From JBQLZQ01 sp052168355 (lineage in GTDB: Bacteria > Pseudomonadota > Alphaproteobacteria > DSM-16000 > Inquilinaceae): a DNA stretch of 64,000 nt. A model generated the notes under the pieces. The model was not told where the DNA came from. It was given only the letters and a program-made list of their open reading frames with translations, and did no database searches. Position numbers and translations under genes: made by a program. Every line of letters begins with the position of its first letter. Position 1 is the first letter of the stretch. The stretch covers positions 62,001-126,000 of the forward strand of contig JBQLZQ010000068.1 in NCBI GenBank assembly GCA_052168355.1, in the 5' to 3' direction. This document shows positions 11,182-20,028 of this stretch, in pieces.

Positions 11182-11415
11182 TCACCGCTCGTAGTAGTCG
11201 TCGTAGGCCGGCGCGTCCCGGATCAGTTCGAACCGATCGGGGTCGAGCAGCACCGAGCACGAGAAAGTCCGCCGTTCGGTCGGATCGTTGAGGGCATGCA
11301 GACGGGCGTGCGGCACGGTCGAGCCGTCCACCGACACGGACTCGACCACCCAGACGTACGCCCAGGCCTTGCGGGCGCGGTACCGCTGTCCAGGCTGAAC
11401 GACCTGCTTAGCCAT
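11182..11415 (-). CDS. Small conserved-looking protein of unknown function
   Basis: A 77-residue basic-to-neutral protein with no signal peptide or membrane segment. It begins MAKQVVQPGQRYRARK and contains an aromatic-rich strand (AYVWVVESV), a middle resembling a small beta-barrel (HARLHALNDPTERRTFSCSVLL) and an acidic aromatic tail (YDDYYER). The strand pattern recalls small SH3-like folds, but no family is recognised. It converges with the PEP-mutase-like gene with a 15-base gap. Coding is supported by strong third-position GC bias and a plausible fold pattern. Confidence 0.6.
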   Translation of the reverse strand: MAKQVVQPGQRYRARKAWAYVWVVESVSVDGSTVPHARLHALNDPTERRTFSCSVLLDPDRFELIRDAPAYDDYYER

Positions 11416-11542
11416 GATACGCCGCCTTTTCAGAATTGCTTGGTCGAGGGCTCTTCACGATATGACGGCGGCCCCTTCAAGCGTCGAACTATGCACCCGA
11501 CGGCGGCCAAAGTATGACGAAATCGACGTGGCGCCGAATCGT

Positions 11543-13660
11543 TTATTCGGCCGCCTCGGCCTGCATGATCACCGGCCCGACGGCGGTCAGCTCGTCCAGC
11601 GGGATATGGCATTGGATGGTATGGCCGGTGACGGCGGTGACCTGCGGCGGCTTCTGCTGCTCGCAGATGGCGCCGATCTTGCGCGGGCACCGCGTGTGGA
11701 ACGGACACCCCGGCGGCGGGTTGAGCACGCTGGGAGGCGGCCCCTCCAGGATGATGCGCTTCTTGGTGACCGTGGTGTCGGCCACCGGCGCGGCCGACAG
11801 CAGCGCCTCGGTGTAGGGATGATAGGGCGGCGCGAACACCTGGTCGGTGGTGCCCTGCTCGACGATCTGGCCAAGATACATCACCACCACCCGGTCGGCG
11901 ATATAGCGGACCACGCCCAGATCATGGCTGATGAACAGCATGGAGGTCTCGGATTCGCGCTGGATGTCCATGAGCAACCCGGTCACGGCGGCCGAAACCG
12001 AGACGTCCAGAGCCGACACCGGCTCGTCGGCGACGACCATGGCCGGATTGCCGGCGAACGCCCGGGCGATCCCGATGCGCTGTTTCTGACCGCCCGAAAG
12101 CTGCCGCGGCTTTCGTTCGGTGAATTCCCGCGGCAGCTTGACCAGGTCGAGAAGATGGAGCACCCGGGCCTCGATCTTGGCGCGGTCGGTCTCGATCCCG
12201 AACTTGCGGATGACCCGTCCGATCTGCTGCCCGATGGTCATGCTGGGGTTCAGGGTTTCGTTGGGGTTCTGAAACACCATCTGCAGACTGCCCAACTGCG
12301 CGGCCGACCGGTCGCCGACCGCGACCTGGGAGATTTCGTCGCCGCGGAACACCAGCGATCCCTTGGTCGCCGTCTCCAGACCCAGCAGCACCTTGGCCAA
12401 GGTCGACTTGCCGCATCCAGACTCTCCAACGATGGCGACCGTCTGGCTGGCGCGGGCTTCGAAGGACAGGGACTCGTTGGCCTTGACGTATCGGGTGCCG
12501 GCCCCTGACAACAGCGCCCGAAGCGACCGCTCCTTCACGGGGTAGTATTTCTGCATGGCATCGCTGCGCAGCACCACGGGCCCCGGTTCCGTCGTCATGG
12601 GCGCCGGTTCCATGTCCTGCGCCGAGGCCCAGTCGATCGCTTGCCAACGGACGCACCGCACCCCGTGATGAGGCTGATCGGGGACGGTGGACAACGGGAT
12701 CGACCCCCGGTCGCACTGTCCGGCGACCGCGAAATCGCAGCGCGGGGCGAAGTTGCAACCGGGCGGCCTTTTATGCGGCAAGGGAAGCTGGCCTCGGATC
12801 GGCGCCAGCGGCCGGATGTTCTTGTCGCGGTACGGGCTCGGGATGCAGCAGAACAATCCATGGGTATAGGGGTGACGCGGCTTGTCGAAGATGTCGGCGA
12901 TGTCGCCCGTTTCCACCACCTCACCGGAATACATCACGCACACACGGCTGCAGGTCTCCAGGATCAGCCCCAGATTATGGCTGATGTAGAGCATGGCCGT
13001 GCCGGATGTGCGCGCGATCTCCCCGATCAGTTCGACGATGCCGGCCTCGACCGTGACGTCGAGCGCCGTCGTCGGTTCGTCCAGAAGCAACAGCGACGGT
13101 TTGGACAGCAGCGCCATGGCGATCACCACACGCTGCTGCTGACCGCCGGAAATCTGATGGGGATAGGCGGCCATCACCCGTTCGGGATCGGGCAGCCTGA
13201 CCAGGGTCAGCATCTCCATGGCCCGCGCATGCGCGTCCGCTTCGGTGCATCCCGGTTCGTGGGCCAGCGGTACTTCCATGAGCTGGCGGCCCAGGGTCAT
13301 GCTGGGGTTCAGCGCCGCCATCGGTTCCTGATAGACCATGGCGATGTCGCCGCCGCGGATGGCCCGCACCTCGTCGGCCGACATGTCCGCCATGTCGCGC
13401 CCCTTGAACGCGATGGAGCCGCCGACGATCCGGCCGCTGCCGCCCAGATAGCGCATGATGGCCATGGCCACCGTCGACTTGCCGCACCCGGACTCGCCGA
13501 CCAGCCCCACCGCCTCGCCCGGACGCAGGGTCAGGTCGAAATTGAGGATCGCCGGCACCTCTCCCGCCCGTGAGAAATAGGAAACGGCCAGGTCCCGGAT
13601 TTCGAGAAGCGGCGGCTCCTCCTCGCCGGTGGATGGATCGGTCGTGGCACGATGGATCAT
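11543..13660 (-). CDS. Peptide/oligosaccharide-type ABC transporter, two fused ATP-binding domains
   Basis: A 705-residue protein made of two complete ABC ATPases, equivalent to DppD and DppF in one chain. The first half has GESGCGKST near residue 58, ISGGQQQRVVIA near 170 and LLLLDEPTTALD. The second has GESGCGKST near 416, LSGGQKQRIGIA near 530 and MVVADEPVSALD. Each half ends with the oligopeptide-transporter C-terminal domain rich in cysteines (CNFAPRCDFA and CPFHTRCPR). It energises uptake through the two permeases encoded just upstream in the operon. Such fusions are common in alphaproteobacteria. Substrate class (peptide, nickel or sugar oligomer) cannot be read from the ATPase. Confidence 0.92.
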   Translation of the reverse strand: MIHRATTDPSTGEEEPPLLEIRDLAVSYFSRAGEVPAILNFDLTLRPGEAVGLVGESGCGKSTVAMAIMRYLGGSGRIVGGSIAFKGRDMADMSADEVRAIRGGDIAMVYQEPMAALNPSMTLGRQLMEVPLAHEPGCTEADAHARAMEMLTLVRLPDPERVMAAYPHQISGGQQQRVVIAMALLSKPSLLLLDEPTTALDVTVEAGIVELIGEIARTSGTAMLYISHNLGLILETCSRVCVMYSGEVVETGDIADIFDKPRHPYTHGLFCCIPSPYRDKNIRPLAPIRGQLPLPHKRPPGCNFAPRCDFAVAGQCDRGSIPLSTVPDQPHHGVRCVRWQAIDWASAQDMEPAPMTTEPGPVVLRSDAMQKYYPVKERSLRALLSGAGTRYVKANESLSFEARASQTVAIVGESGCGKSTLAKVLLGLETATKGSLVFRGDEISQVAVGDRSAAQLGSLQMVFQNPNETLNPSMTIGQQIGRVIRKFGIETDRAKIEARVLHLLDLVKLPREFTERKPRQLSGGQKQRIGIARAFAGNPAMVVADEPVSALDVSVSAAVTGLLMDIQRESETSMLFISHDLGVVRYIADRVVVMYLGQIVEQGTTDQVFAPPYHPYTEALLSAAPVADTTVTKKRIILEGPPPSVLNPPPGCPFHTRCPRKIGAICEQQKPPQVTAVTGHTIQCHIPLDELTAVGPVIMQAEAAE

Positions 13661-13666
13661 GGCCGG

Positions 13667-14560
13667 TCAGTCCTTCAGCGAGATTTCCCGCAGGCCGTCG
13701 GCCAGGAGGTTCAGGCCCAGCACAAGGGATGAAATGGCCAGGCAGGGAAAGACGGCCATGTGAGGGGCGAACAGGGCCATCGAACGGGTCTGGTTGACCA
13801 TCCCGCCCCAATCGGGGTCGGGCGGCGGCAGGCCAAGGCCGAGGAACCCCAACACGCCGATGGTAATGATCGTGTACCCCAGGCGCAGGCAGGCATCGAC
13901 GATCAGGGGACCGCGCGCGTTGGGCAGAATTTCCACGAACATGATGTACCAGGCGCTTTCGCCTCGTGTCTGGGCGGCGGCGACATAGTCCCTGTTGCGC
14001 AGGTCCAGGACCAGACCGCGGACGATGCGCATGATGCCGGGACCGCTGGCGAACGTCACCGCCAGGATGATGTTGACCCCGGAGGCGCCGAACGTGGTGA
14101 TGATGACGACATAGAGCACCAGGATCGGGAACGACAGGATGATGTCGCCGATCCGGCTGAGCACGTCGTCGACCCACCCGCGCAGATACCCGGCCGCCAG
14201 ACCCATCGTGACACCGACGGCATAGGCCGCGCCGGTGGCGATCGGGGCGAAGAACAGGACGCGCCGGGCGCCGAAGATGATGCGTGACAGGATATCCCGG
14301 CCCAGATGGTCGGTGCCCAGCCAAAACGTTCCGCCGTCCGGCGCCGCTGTTCCCGGCGGCGCGAAGGGGACGATCTGGACATTCGGTTCGAAGGGCGCCA
14401 GCCACGGTGCCAGCAGCGCGACCATCACCCAGAAGACGACGATGGCCAGCCCGATCATGCCCACCCAGCTTTCCCGGATCAGACCGACCGTGCCCAGGGC
14501 GCGCGAGATCCGGCCGGGGCGGGCCTCCATCGCCGGAGCGGTTTCGTCTGTCGCGGCCAT
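13667..14560 (-). CDS. ABC transporter permease, DppC/OppC type
   Basis: A 297-residue inner-membrane protein with an N-terminal OppC-type extension and transmembrane helix (about 35-58), a periplasmic loop with WLGTDHLGRDILSR, and then five further helices. The cytoplasmic EAA loop appears as YVAAAQTRGESAWYIMFVEILPN near residue 195 and contacts the ATPase. It pairs with the DppB-type permease. Its ATG overlaps that gene's stop by one base, and it ends six bases before the fused ATPase gene. Confidence 0.92.
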   Translation of the reverse strand: MAATDETAPAMEARPGRISRALGTVGLIRESWVGMIGLAIVVFWVMVALLAPWLAPFEPNVQIVPFAPPGTAAPDGGTFWLGTDHLGRDILSRIIFGARRVLFFAPIATGAAYAVGVTMGLAAGYLRGWVDDVLSRIGDIILSFPILVLYVVIITTFGASGVNIILAVTFASGPGIMRIVRGLVLDLRNRDYVAAAQTRGESAWYIMFVEILPNARGPLIVDACLRLGYTIITIGVLGFLGLGLPPPDPDWGGMVNQTRSMALFAPHMAVFPCLAISSLVLGLNLLADGLREISLKD

Positions 14561-15492
14561 CAGGTGAACCGTATGCGGGGGTTGAGGTAGGTATAGCCGA
14601 TGTCGGCGATGGTCTGGGTTCCCACGGCGACAAAGACGGCGATCATGGCGCAGGCCTGGATCACATAGATGTCCTGGTTCAGCGACGCCTCCAGCACCAG
14701 GGCGCCGAAGCCTTTGTAGGCGAAGAAGAACTCGACCACGATGACGCCGGACAACAGCCAGTTGATCTGCAGGATGATGACCGTGAACGGGGCGATCAGA
14801 GCGTTGCGGACCGCGTGCCGCATGACGACCTGGCGGTACGGGAGGCCCTTCAACACGGCCGTGCGGATATAGGGGCTTTGCATGACGTCGGCCATGGAGG
14901 CGCGCATCATGCGGGCAATGTACCCGAACCCGTAGAGCACGAGCACCAGGACCGGCAGGACGAGCTGATTTGCCGCGAACCCTTCCGACATGGCGCTGGT
15001 GCCGGGCAGCAGACCCAGCCAGAAGACGAAGATGAACGACAGCAGCACGGCACTGGCAAATTCGGGGACCGACGTGGTGATGACCGAAGTGATGGTGATG
15101 GCGCGGTCGCGGGTCGAACCCTCCCGCATTCCCGCCAGGACGCCGAAAGCCAGACCCAACGGCACCATGACCGCGAAAACGCAGGCTCCCAGCAGGGCGG
15201 TGTTGGCCAGCCGCGGCCAGAGGACGTCCGCAACGGGTACCTTGAAGCGGATCGACTCGCCGAAATCGCCGATCGCCATACCGCCCAGCCAGCGCAGGTA
15301 ACGCACATGCAACGGGTCGAAGTAGCCGTTCCGTTCCAGCCAGAGATCACGTTGCTCGGGGGACGTGTACGGCCCCAGCACCTTAACGGCGACGGATTCG
15401 CCGTTGATTTCCAGCAGCAGAAACAACAGCACGGACACCACCAGCATGGTGACCAGCATGTAAGCCAAGCGTTTAGTCAGAAAAATCAGCAC
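14560..15492 (-). CDS. ABC transporter permease, DppB/OppB type
   Basis: A 310-residue inner-membrane permease with the typical DppB opening helix (MLIFLTKRLAYMLVTMLVVSV), a periplasmic loop (PEQRDLWLERNGYFDPLHVRY) and five more helices. The EAA loop YIRTAVLKGLPYRQVVMRHAVRNALI lies near residue 205. It forms the translocation pore together with the DppC-type subunit. It follows the binding-protein gene after 112 bases that contain a possible hairpin, which may let the binding protein be made in excess. Confidence 0.92.
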   Translation of the reverse strand: MLIFLTKRLAYMLVTMLVVSVLLFLLLEINGESVAVKVLGPYTSPEQRDLWLERNGYFDPLHVRYLRWLGGMAIGDFGESIRFKVPVADVLWPRLANTALLGACVFAVMVPLGLAFGVLAGMREGSTRDRAITITSVITTSVPEFASAVLLSFIFVFWLGLLPGTSAMSEGFAANQLVLPVLVLVLYGFGYIARMMRASMADVMQSPYIRTAVLKGLPYRQVVMRHAVRNALIAPFTVIILQINWLLSGVIVVEFFFAYKGFGALVLEASLNQDIYVIQACAMIAVFVAVGTQTIADIGYTYLNPRIRFT

Positions 15493-15557
15493 AGGCCGCC
15501 TCGAGCCGTGGTGCGCCTGGGCGAAGGAAACTGTCTATCCATGGTCGATGCCGATAC

Positions 15558-15597
15558 GGGGGGAGGAGCGGCCGCCTGGCCTGCGACCGCGCCCCCC
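15558..15597 (-). terminator. Possible intercistronic hairpin after the peptide-binding-protein gene
   Basis: An imperfect GC-rich inverted repeat pairs a G-run plus GCGG at 15558-15572 with CCGC plus a C-run at 15587-15597, just past the stop of the binding-protein gene. There is no T-run, so it may be an mRNA-stabilising or attenuating hairpin rather than a full terminator. Confidence 0.3.
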
Positions 15598-15604
15598 TGC
15601 CCGA

Positions 15605-17221
15605 TCAAGCCAGCCAGACCTTATGAAAATGATGCTCGTAGGACGGTTGGATCTCGAACCCCTTCACGTTCTGTGAGCCGGCGGTGGCGATGGCGCGCCA
15701 ATAGGGCTGGATGATGACCGAATCGTCCTGCAGGATCCGCTCGAGCCGTTCCATGACCACGCGCCGTTCATCGGCATCGATGATGCCCATGGCCAGGTCA
15801 AGCTGCGCGTCGAACTCAGGGTTCGAATAGGAGGATTCGTTCCACTCCGCGCCGCTGCGGTAGCCGACATTGAGAACCTGAACGCCCAACGGCCGACTGG
15901 TCCAGGAGGTGAAGCCGAACGGCGCCGTCATCCAGCGGTCCCAGTAGGTTCCCCCGGGCATGATGTTCACCGACAGGTTGATCCCCGCCGGACGCAGCAT
16001 CTCCGCGATGACCTGACAGGTATTCGGCTCCCAGGCCGGTGCCGCGACGCAATCGATGGTGATGTCCAGGCCATCGGCGTATCCGGCCTCCGCCAGCAGC
16101 CGCTTTGCTTCGTCGTAGTCCTGCTGCGGTTTGGGGAGCTCGACGTATTCCGGGTGCACGGGCGCGACATGGTGATCCTCGCCGGGTTGACCGCGCCCCT
16201 GATAGGCGAGCTCGAGGATCCTGTCGTGGTCGATGCAGGCTCGAACCGCCTTGCGCACGAGCACGTTATCGAACGGCGGTTCTGTAACCTTCATGCGGGC
16301 CACACCGGTCTGCGCCGTCACGACCTCATAGAGGACAAGGTTGGGAATGTTGGCGACGGCCGGCACCTGGTCGACGTTGAGCCGGTCAAGCAGATCGACC
16401 TGTCCGGAGGCAAGGGCAGCGAGCCCGGCGGCGGGGTCGTCGCCGTGGTCGATATAGACGATGCTGTCGAGATAGACCTCTCCGCCCCACCATTCGCCGG
16501 CGGGACGGCGGGTCAGCACGGCCCGTTCACCCACGGAGAACTCTGTCAGCAGAAACGGGCCCGTGCCGATCGGGTTTTCGACCAGGTTGCCGCCGTCGGC
16601 CTGGAAATTCCGATGCACCAAAAGCGCGGGGTAGTCGCCCATGCTCTCCGGCAGCGCCAGGTCGGCGGTCGAAAGCGTGAACCGCACGGTCTTGTCGTCG
16701 ACCTTTTCCACTGCCTCGACGGCGGCAAACCGGTTCTTGTTGGAAGAGCCCGTCTCCGGATCGAGCCAACGCTCGAAGTTGTAAATCACGTCCTCGGCGA
16801 TGAAATCGTCGCCATTGTTCCACCTTGCGTTGGGCTGCAGCCGGAAGGTCCAGGTTTTCAGGTCTTCGGACGCTTCCCACCCCGCCGCGAGATGGGGACG
16901 AGTGATGTTGTCGGGGCCAACGATGGTCAGCGACTCGATGACCTGACGCGCGACATTCGCCTTCTGCGACCAGTCATAGGTGGCCGGATCGCTCATCTCC
17001 TGAACGAACATCGATACCCGCAGGGTGCCACCGGACTGAGGTTCCTGCGCCTGGGCCGCGGGCGCCACGGCTCCACCGGCTATGCCGTAGGCGGCCGTTG
17101 CCGACAGCCCCAACAGAGTCGTCGTTCGCAAGAATTCGCGTCGGTCGAGCCGTCCAGCCTCGAAGTCACCAACCAGTTTTGGGATCGCTGAGTGGATCTT
17201 CCCTAAATCGTCTTTGCTCAC
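15605..17221 (-). CDS. ABC transporter substrate-binding protein, family 5 (Dpp/Opp type)
   Basis: A 538-residue periplasmic binding protein. The N-terminus carries a twin-arginine-like signal (RLDRREFLRTTTLLGLSATAAYG, about residues 23-45), cleaved near AQAQE. The mature part has the family-5 hallmarks ATYDWSQKANVARQVIESLT, GWEASEDLKTWTFRLQPNARW and a C-terminal lobe ending SYEHHFHKVWLA. It captures the substrate and delivers it to the permease pair encoded downstream. Export in folded form by Tat is inferred from the RR motif. The ligand is unknown; family members bind peptides, nickel-chelates or sugars. Confidence 0.9.
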   Translation of the reverse strand: MSKDDLGKIHSAIPKLVGDFEAGRLDRREFLRTTTLLGLSATAAYGIAGGAVAPAAQAQEPQSGGTLRVSMFVQEMSDPATYDWSQKANVARQVIESLTIVGPDNITRPHLAAGWEASEDLKTWTFRLQPNARWNNGDDFIAEDVIYNFERWLDPETGSSNKNRFAAVEAVEKVDDKTVRFTLSTADLALPESMGDYPALLVHRNFQADGGNLVENPIGTGPFLLTEFSVGERAVLTRRPAGEWWGGEVYLDSIVYIDHGDDPAAGLAALASGQVDLLDRLNVDQVPAVANIPNLVLYEVVTAQTGVARMKVTEPPFDNVLVRKAVRACIDHDRILELAYQGRGQPGEDHHVAPVHPEYVELPKPQQDYDEAKRLLAEAGYADGLDITIDCVAAPAWEPNTCQVIAEMLRPAGINLSVNIMPGGTYWDRWMTAPFGFTSWTSRPLGVQVLNVGYRSGAEWNESSYSNPEFDAQLDLAMGIIDADERRVVMERLERILQDDSVIIQPYWRAIATAGSQNVKGFEIQPSYEHHFHKVWLA

Positions 17222-17637
17222 AGCCTCGCTCCGTTATTCTGCTCGTTCTTCGGTGGGTGAAATGTATCTAGACATCAATACCTTCCGTATTGTGCATTTT
17301 GTTTGGTAATGCACGAACGCGTTAGGATTGAGATCTGACGGTCGGATAGTGAATTGGAGGATGTTTATAGTAGGGTGCGCTTCCCCGGTGTCAAACCAAA
17401 AGCCGGCAGAACCAGCGGAGACGCGGCCGCGACGGCCGGCGCCATCCTCGTTCACGGATTCGGGTAAACCAAACAGGGCCAAGGAATGAGACGCCAATCC
17501 GCCTGCCCATTCGGAACAAGCCCGCATGTAGGGACAAGAGGATCATAGGGATGACGGGCTTCAACTAAAATTTATCTTGCAATTTATTAAACTTCGTTTG
17601 TAGATTGCCTTATATCAGTCCTGCCGAAGGATATCCC
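17222..17637. other. 416-base divergent intergenic region, relatively AT-rich
   Basis: This gap separates the peptide-transport operon (minus) from the Nudix/cysteine cluster (plus) and must hold promoters for both. It is visibly richer in A and T than its surroundings, especially 17565-17610. A weak sigma-70-like pair is TTGCAA at 17577-17582 with GTAGAT at 17600-17605, 17 bases apart, pointing toward the first Nudix gene. A possible open frame at 17234-17527 on the minus strand has no recognisable protein features and is not called. Confidence 0.4.
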
Positions 17638-18267
17638 ATGTCTTCAAAAGATGTTGAAGTCATCGATAGAACGGTTTGTTTTCAGGGCTTTTTCCGCTTG
17701 GACCGTTTTCACCTTCGCCACCGCCGGCTCGATGGCGCCTGGAGCCGACCGATGGACCGGGAGGTTTTTCTGCGCGGCGGTGCCATTGCGGTGCTGCCCT
17801 ACGACCCGATCCGTGACGAAGTAATCCTGATCGAACAGCTCCGGGCCGGTGCCCTGGCGGCGGGACGCAACGCGTGGACCATCGAAACGGTGGCCGGGGT
17901 GCTGCCGGCGGATTGCGATCCCACAGACGTCTGCCGTCAGGAAGTGTGGGAAGAAACGGGACTCCACGCCATCGCCCTGGAAAAATTATATGAATTCATG
18001 CCAAGCCCGGCCTCCACATCCGAATGGATGGCGCTCTATTGCGCCCATGTCGACGCCGCTGGGGCGGGCGGCGAATGCGGTCTGGAAGAGGAAGACGAAC
18101 ATATCCGCGTGCTGCCGATGGCGGCGGACGACGCCCTTGCGGCGATGGCCGCAGGGACCATCGACAACGCGTTCACGCTGATCGCCCTGCAGTGGCTGGA
18201 AAGAAATCGGGCCGCGTTGCGCGACCGCTGGGCACCCGCCAACGACGAAGTGCGGCTGATGGCCTGA
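17638..18267 (+). CDS. Nudix hydrolase, ADP-ribose-pyrophosphatase type, diverged Nudix box
   Basis: A 209-residue NudF-like protein. It shares with the next gene the opening DVEV-(I/L)-(D/E)-R, the block CFQGFFRLDRF and GALAAGR, and is clearly its paralogue. The Nudix box spans residues 87-109. The catalytic Glu102, Glu105 and Glu106 are kept, but the Glu expected at 93 is Cys and the Arg expected at 101 is Gln. The family splits ADP-ribose or similar nucleotide sugars to AMP and sugar phosphate. Activity may be altered here. The ATG at 17638 follows GAAGGA; an 11-codon longer TTG start is less likely because the paralogue lacks that extension. Confidence 0.85.
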   Translation: MSSKDVEVIDRTVCFQGFFRLDRFHLRHRRLDGAWSRPMDREVFLRGGAIAVLPYDPIRDEVILIEQLRAGALAAGRNAWTIETVAGVLPADCDPTDVCRQEVWEETGLHAIALEKLYEFMPSPASTSEWMALYCAHVDAAGAGGECGLEEEDEHIRVLPMAADDALAAMAAGTIDNAFTLIALQWLERNRAALRDRWAPANDEVRLMA

Positions 18268-18340
18268 CGGCCCATAGCCAGCACAGCGGTTTGGCGATAG
18301 GGTCCCGGCCGGATCGATGGCTGACTGCGGGACCTGTCCA

Positions 18341-18958
18341 ATGAACACCGAAGACGTCGAGGTCCTGGAACGGGAAATCTGTTTCCAGGGCTTCTTCCGG
18401 CTCGACCGGTTCCGGCTGCGTCACCGGCGCTTCGCGGGTGGCTGGACCGAACCCCTGCACCGGGAGGTCTTCCTGCGTGGTGGCGCCGTTGCGGTCCTGC
18501 CCTACGATCCGGTGCGCGACCGCGTCGTGCTGATCGAACAGTTTCGTCCCGGGGCCCTGGCGGCCGGGCGCCCGGCCTGGATGATCGAGGCGGTGGCCGG
18601 GCTGGTCGAGCCCGGCGAAAGCCCCGAAGAGGTGTGCCACCGCGAAGCGATGGAGGAGGCCGGCCTTAGGCTGTCGGCGCTCGAACGGATTACCGGGTTC
18701 ATGCCCAGCCCCGGCGGGTCTTCCGAATGGGTGACGCTGTATGGCGGGCGGGTCGACGCCGGCGCGGCCGGCGGCATTCACGGCAACCCCCGCGAGGGGG
18801 AGGATATCCGCGTCCTGACCCTGGCGGCGGACGACGCCATCGCCCGGGTCGGCAGCGGGGCGATCGACAATGCGATCACCATCATCGCCCTCCAATGGCT
18901 GGCGCTGAACCGCGCGGATCTGCGCGCGCGCTGGACGGCGGTTGCCGCGGGCGGTTAG
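18341..18958 (+). CDS. Nudix hydrolase, ADP-ribose-pyrophosphatase type, canonical
   Basis: A 205-residue NudF-like hydrolase with a complete Nudix box at residues 87-109: Gly87, Glu93, Arg101-Glu102 and Glu105-Glu106. It also has GFMPSPGGSSEW, the loop that in ADP-ribose pyrophosphatases supplies substrate contacts. It probably hydrolyses ADP-ribose to AMP and ribose 5-phosphate in a magnesium-dependent reaction. It lies 73 bases after its paralogue and the two align without gaps through the Nudix box, indicating tandem duplication. The ATG at 18341 matches the paralogue's start better than the in-frame ATG eight codons upstream. Confidence 0.9.
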   Translation: MNTEDVEVLEREICFQGFFRLDRFRLRHRRFAGGWTEPLHREVFLRGGAVAVLPYDPVRDRVVLIEQFRPGALAAGRPAWMIEAVAGLVEPGESPEEVCHREAMEEAGLRLSALERITGFMPSPGGSSEWVTLYGGRVDAGAAGGIHGNPREGEDIRVLTLAADDAIARVGSGAIDNAITIIALQWLALNRADLRARWTAVAAGG

Positions 18959-19006
18959 TCTGCCGGTCACCTTTCAACAGATCGACAATACCAAGTCACA
19001 CTGACT

Positions 19007-20017
19007 ATGACCGATATCCGCGATGGCTTCGTCGGCGCCATTGGCGCCACCCCGTTGATCCGGCTGCATGGGCCGTCGGAAGCGACGGGCTGTGAGATCC
19101 TGGGCAAGGCCGAATTCGCCAACCCCGGCGGGTCGGTGAAGGACCGGGCGGCCTTGGCCATCGTGCGCGACGCCGAGGCACGGGGGGCGCTGCGCCCCGG
19201 CGGCACCATCGTCGAGGGCACCGCCGGCAACACCGGCATCGGCCTGACCCTGGTCGGGAACGCGCTCGGCTATCGCTGCGTCATCGTCATGCCGGAAACC
19301 CAAAGCCAGGAGAAGAAGGACACGCTGCGCCTCGTCGGCGCCGATCTGCGCCTGGTCAAGGCCCTGCCCTACAAGGATCCGGGCAACTATGTCCGGTTCT
19401 CCGAACGGCTGGCGGCGGAAATGGCGGAGACCGAACCGAACGGCGCCATATGGGCCAACCAGTTCGACAACACCGCCAACCGCGACGGGCACCGTCGGAC
19501 GACGGGGCCGGAGATCTGGGATCAGACCGGCGGCAAGGTCGATGGGTTTACCTGCGCGGTCGGCACCGGCGGGACCCTGGCGGGAGTCGGGCTGGCGCTC
19601 AAGGAGCGCAATCCCGATATCAAGATCGTGCTCAGCGATCCGATGGGATCGGCCTTGTACAACCACTACGCCAACGGCACCCTGAAAGCCGAGGGCAGTT
19701 CGATCACCGAAGGCATCGGGCAGGGCCGGATCACCCGCAACCTGGAAGGCGCGCCCATCGATTGGGCCGAACGCGTGACCGATGAGGAAGCGCTGCCGAT
19801 GATTTTTTCCCTGCTTCGGAAGGAAGGCCTGGTGCTCGGCGGATCCAGCGGCATCAATGTCTGCGGCGCCATGAAGCTGGCCCGCAAGCTTGGACCCGGC
19901 CACACCATCGTGACGGTGCTGTGCGATTTCGGGACGCGGTACCAGTCCAAGCTGTTCAACCCGACGTTCCTGCGCGGGAAGAACCTGCCGGTGCCCGACT
20001 GGCTCGAGGAAGATTGA
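19007..20017 (+). CDS. cysK: Cysteine synthase A (O-acetylserine sulfhydrylase)
   Basis: A 336-residue fold-type II PLP enzyme. The PLP lysine is Lys45 in NPGGSVKDRAA. The phosphate- and substrate-binding loop is EGTAGNTGIG near residue 70, and the glycine-rich PLP-phosphate loop is VGTGGTLAG near 190. It joins O-acetylserine and sulfide to give cysteine. The C-terminus is slightly longer than in E. coli CysK, as in several alphaproteobacterial forms. It starts 48 bases after the second Nudix gene, and AlaX and sulfurtransferase genes follow, giving the cluster a cysteine and sulfur theme. Confidence 0.92.
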   Translation: MTDIRDGFVGAIGATPLIRLHGPSEATGCEILGKAEFANPGGSVKDRAALAIVRDAEARGALRPGGTIVEGTAGNTGIGLTLVGNALGYRCVIVMPETQSQEKKDTLRLVGADLRLVKALPYKDPGNYVRFSERLAAEMAETEPNGAIWANQFDNTANRDGHRRTTGPEIWDQTGGKVDGFTCAVGTGGTLAGVGLALKERNPDIKIVLSDPMGSALYNHYANGTLKAEGSSITEGIGQGRITRNLEGAPIDWAERVTDEEALPMIFSLLRKEGLVLGGSSGINVCGAMKLARKLGPGHTIVTVLCDFGTRYQSKLFNPTFLRGKNLPVPDWLEED

Positions 20018-20028
20018 ACCACCGCACG

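Noticed and set aside
17234..17527. 97-codon minus-strand frame upstream of the peptide-binding-protein gene
   Set aside because: No domain, no ribosome-binding site and weak codon bias; it lies in an AT-rich promoter region.
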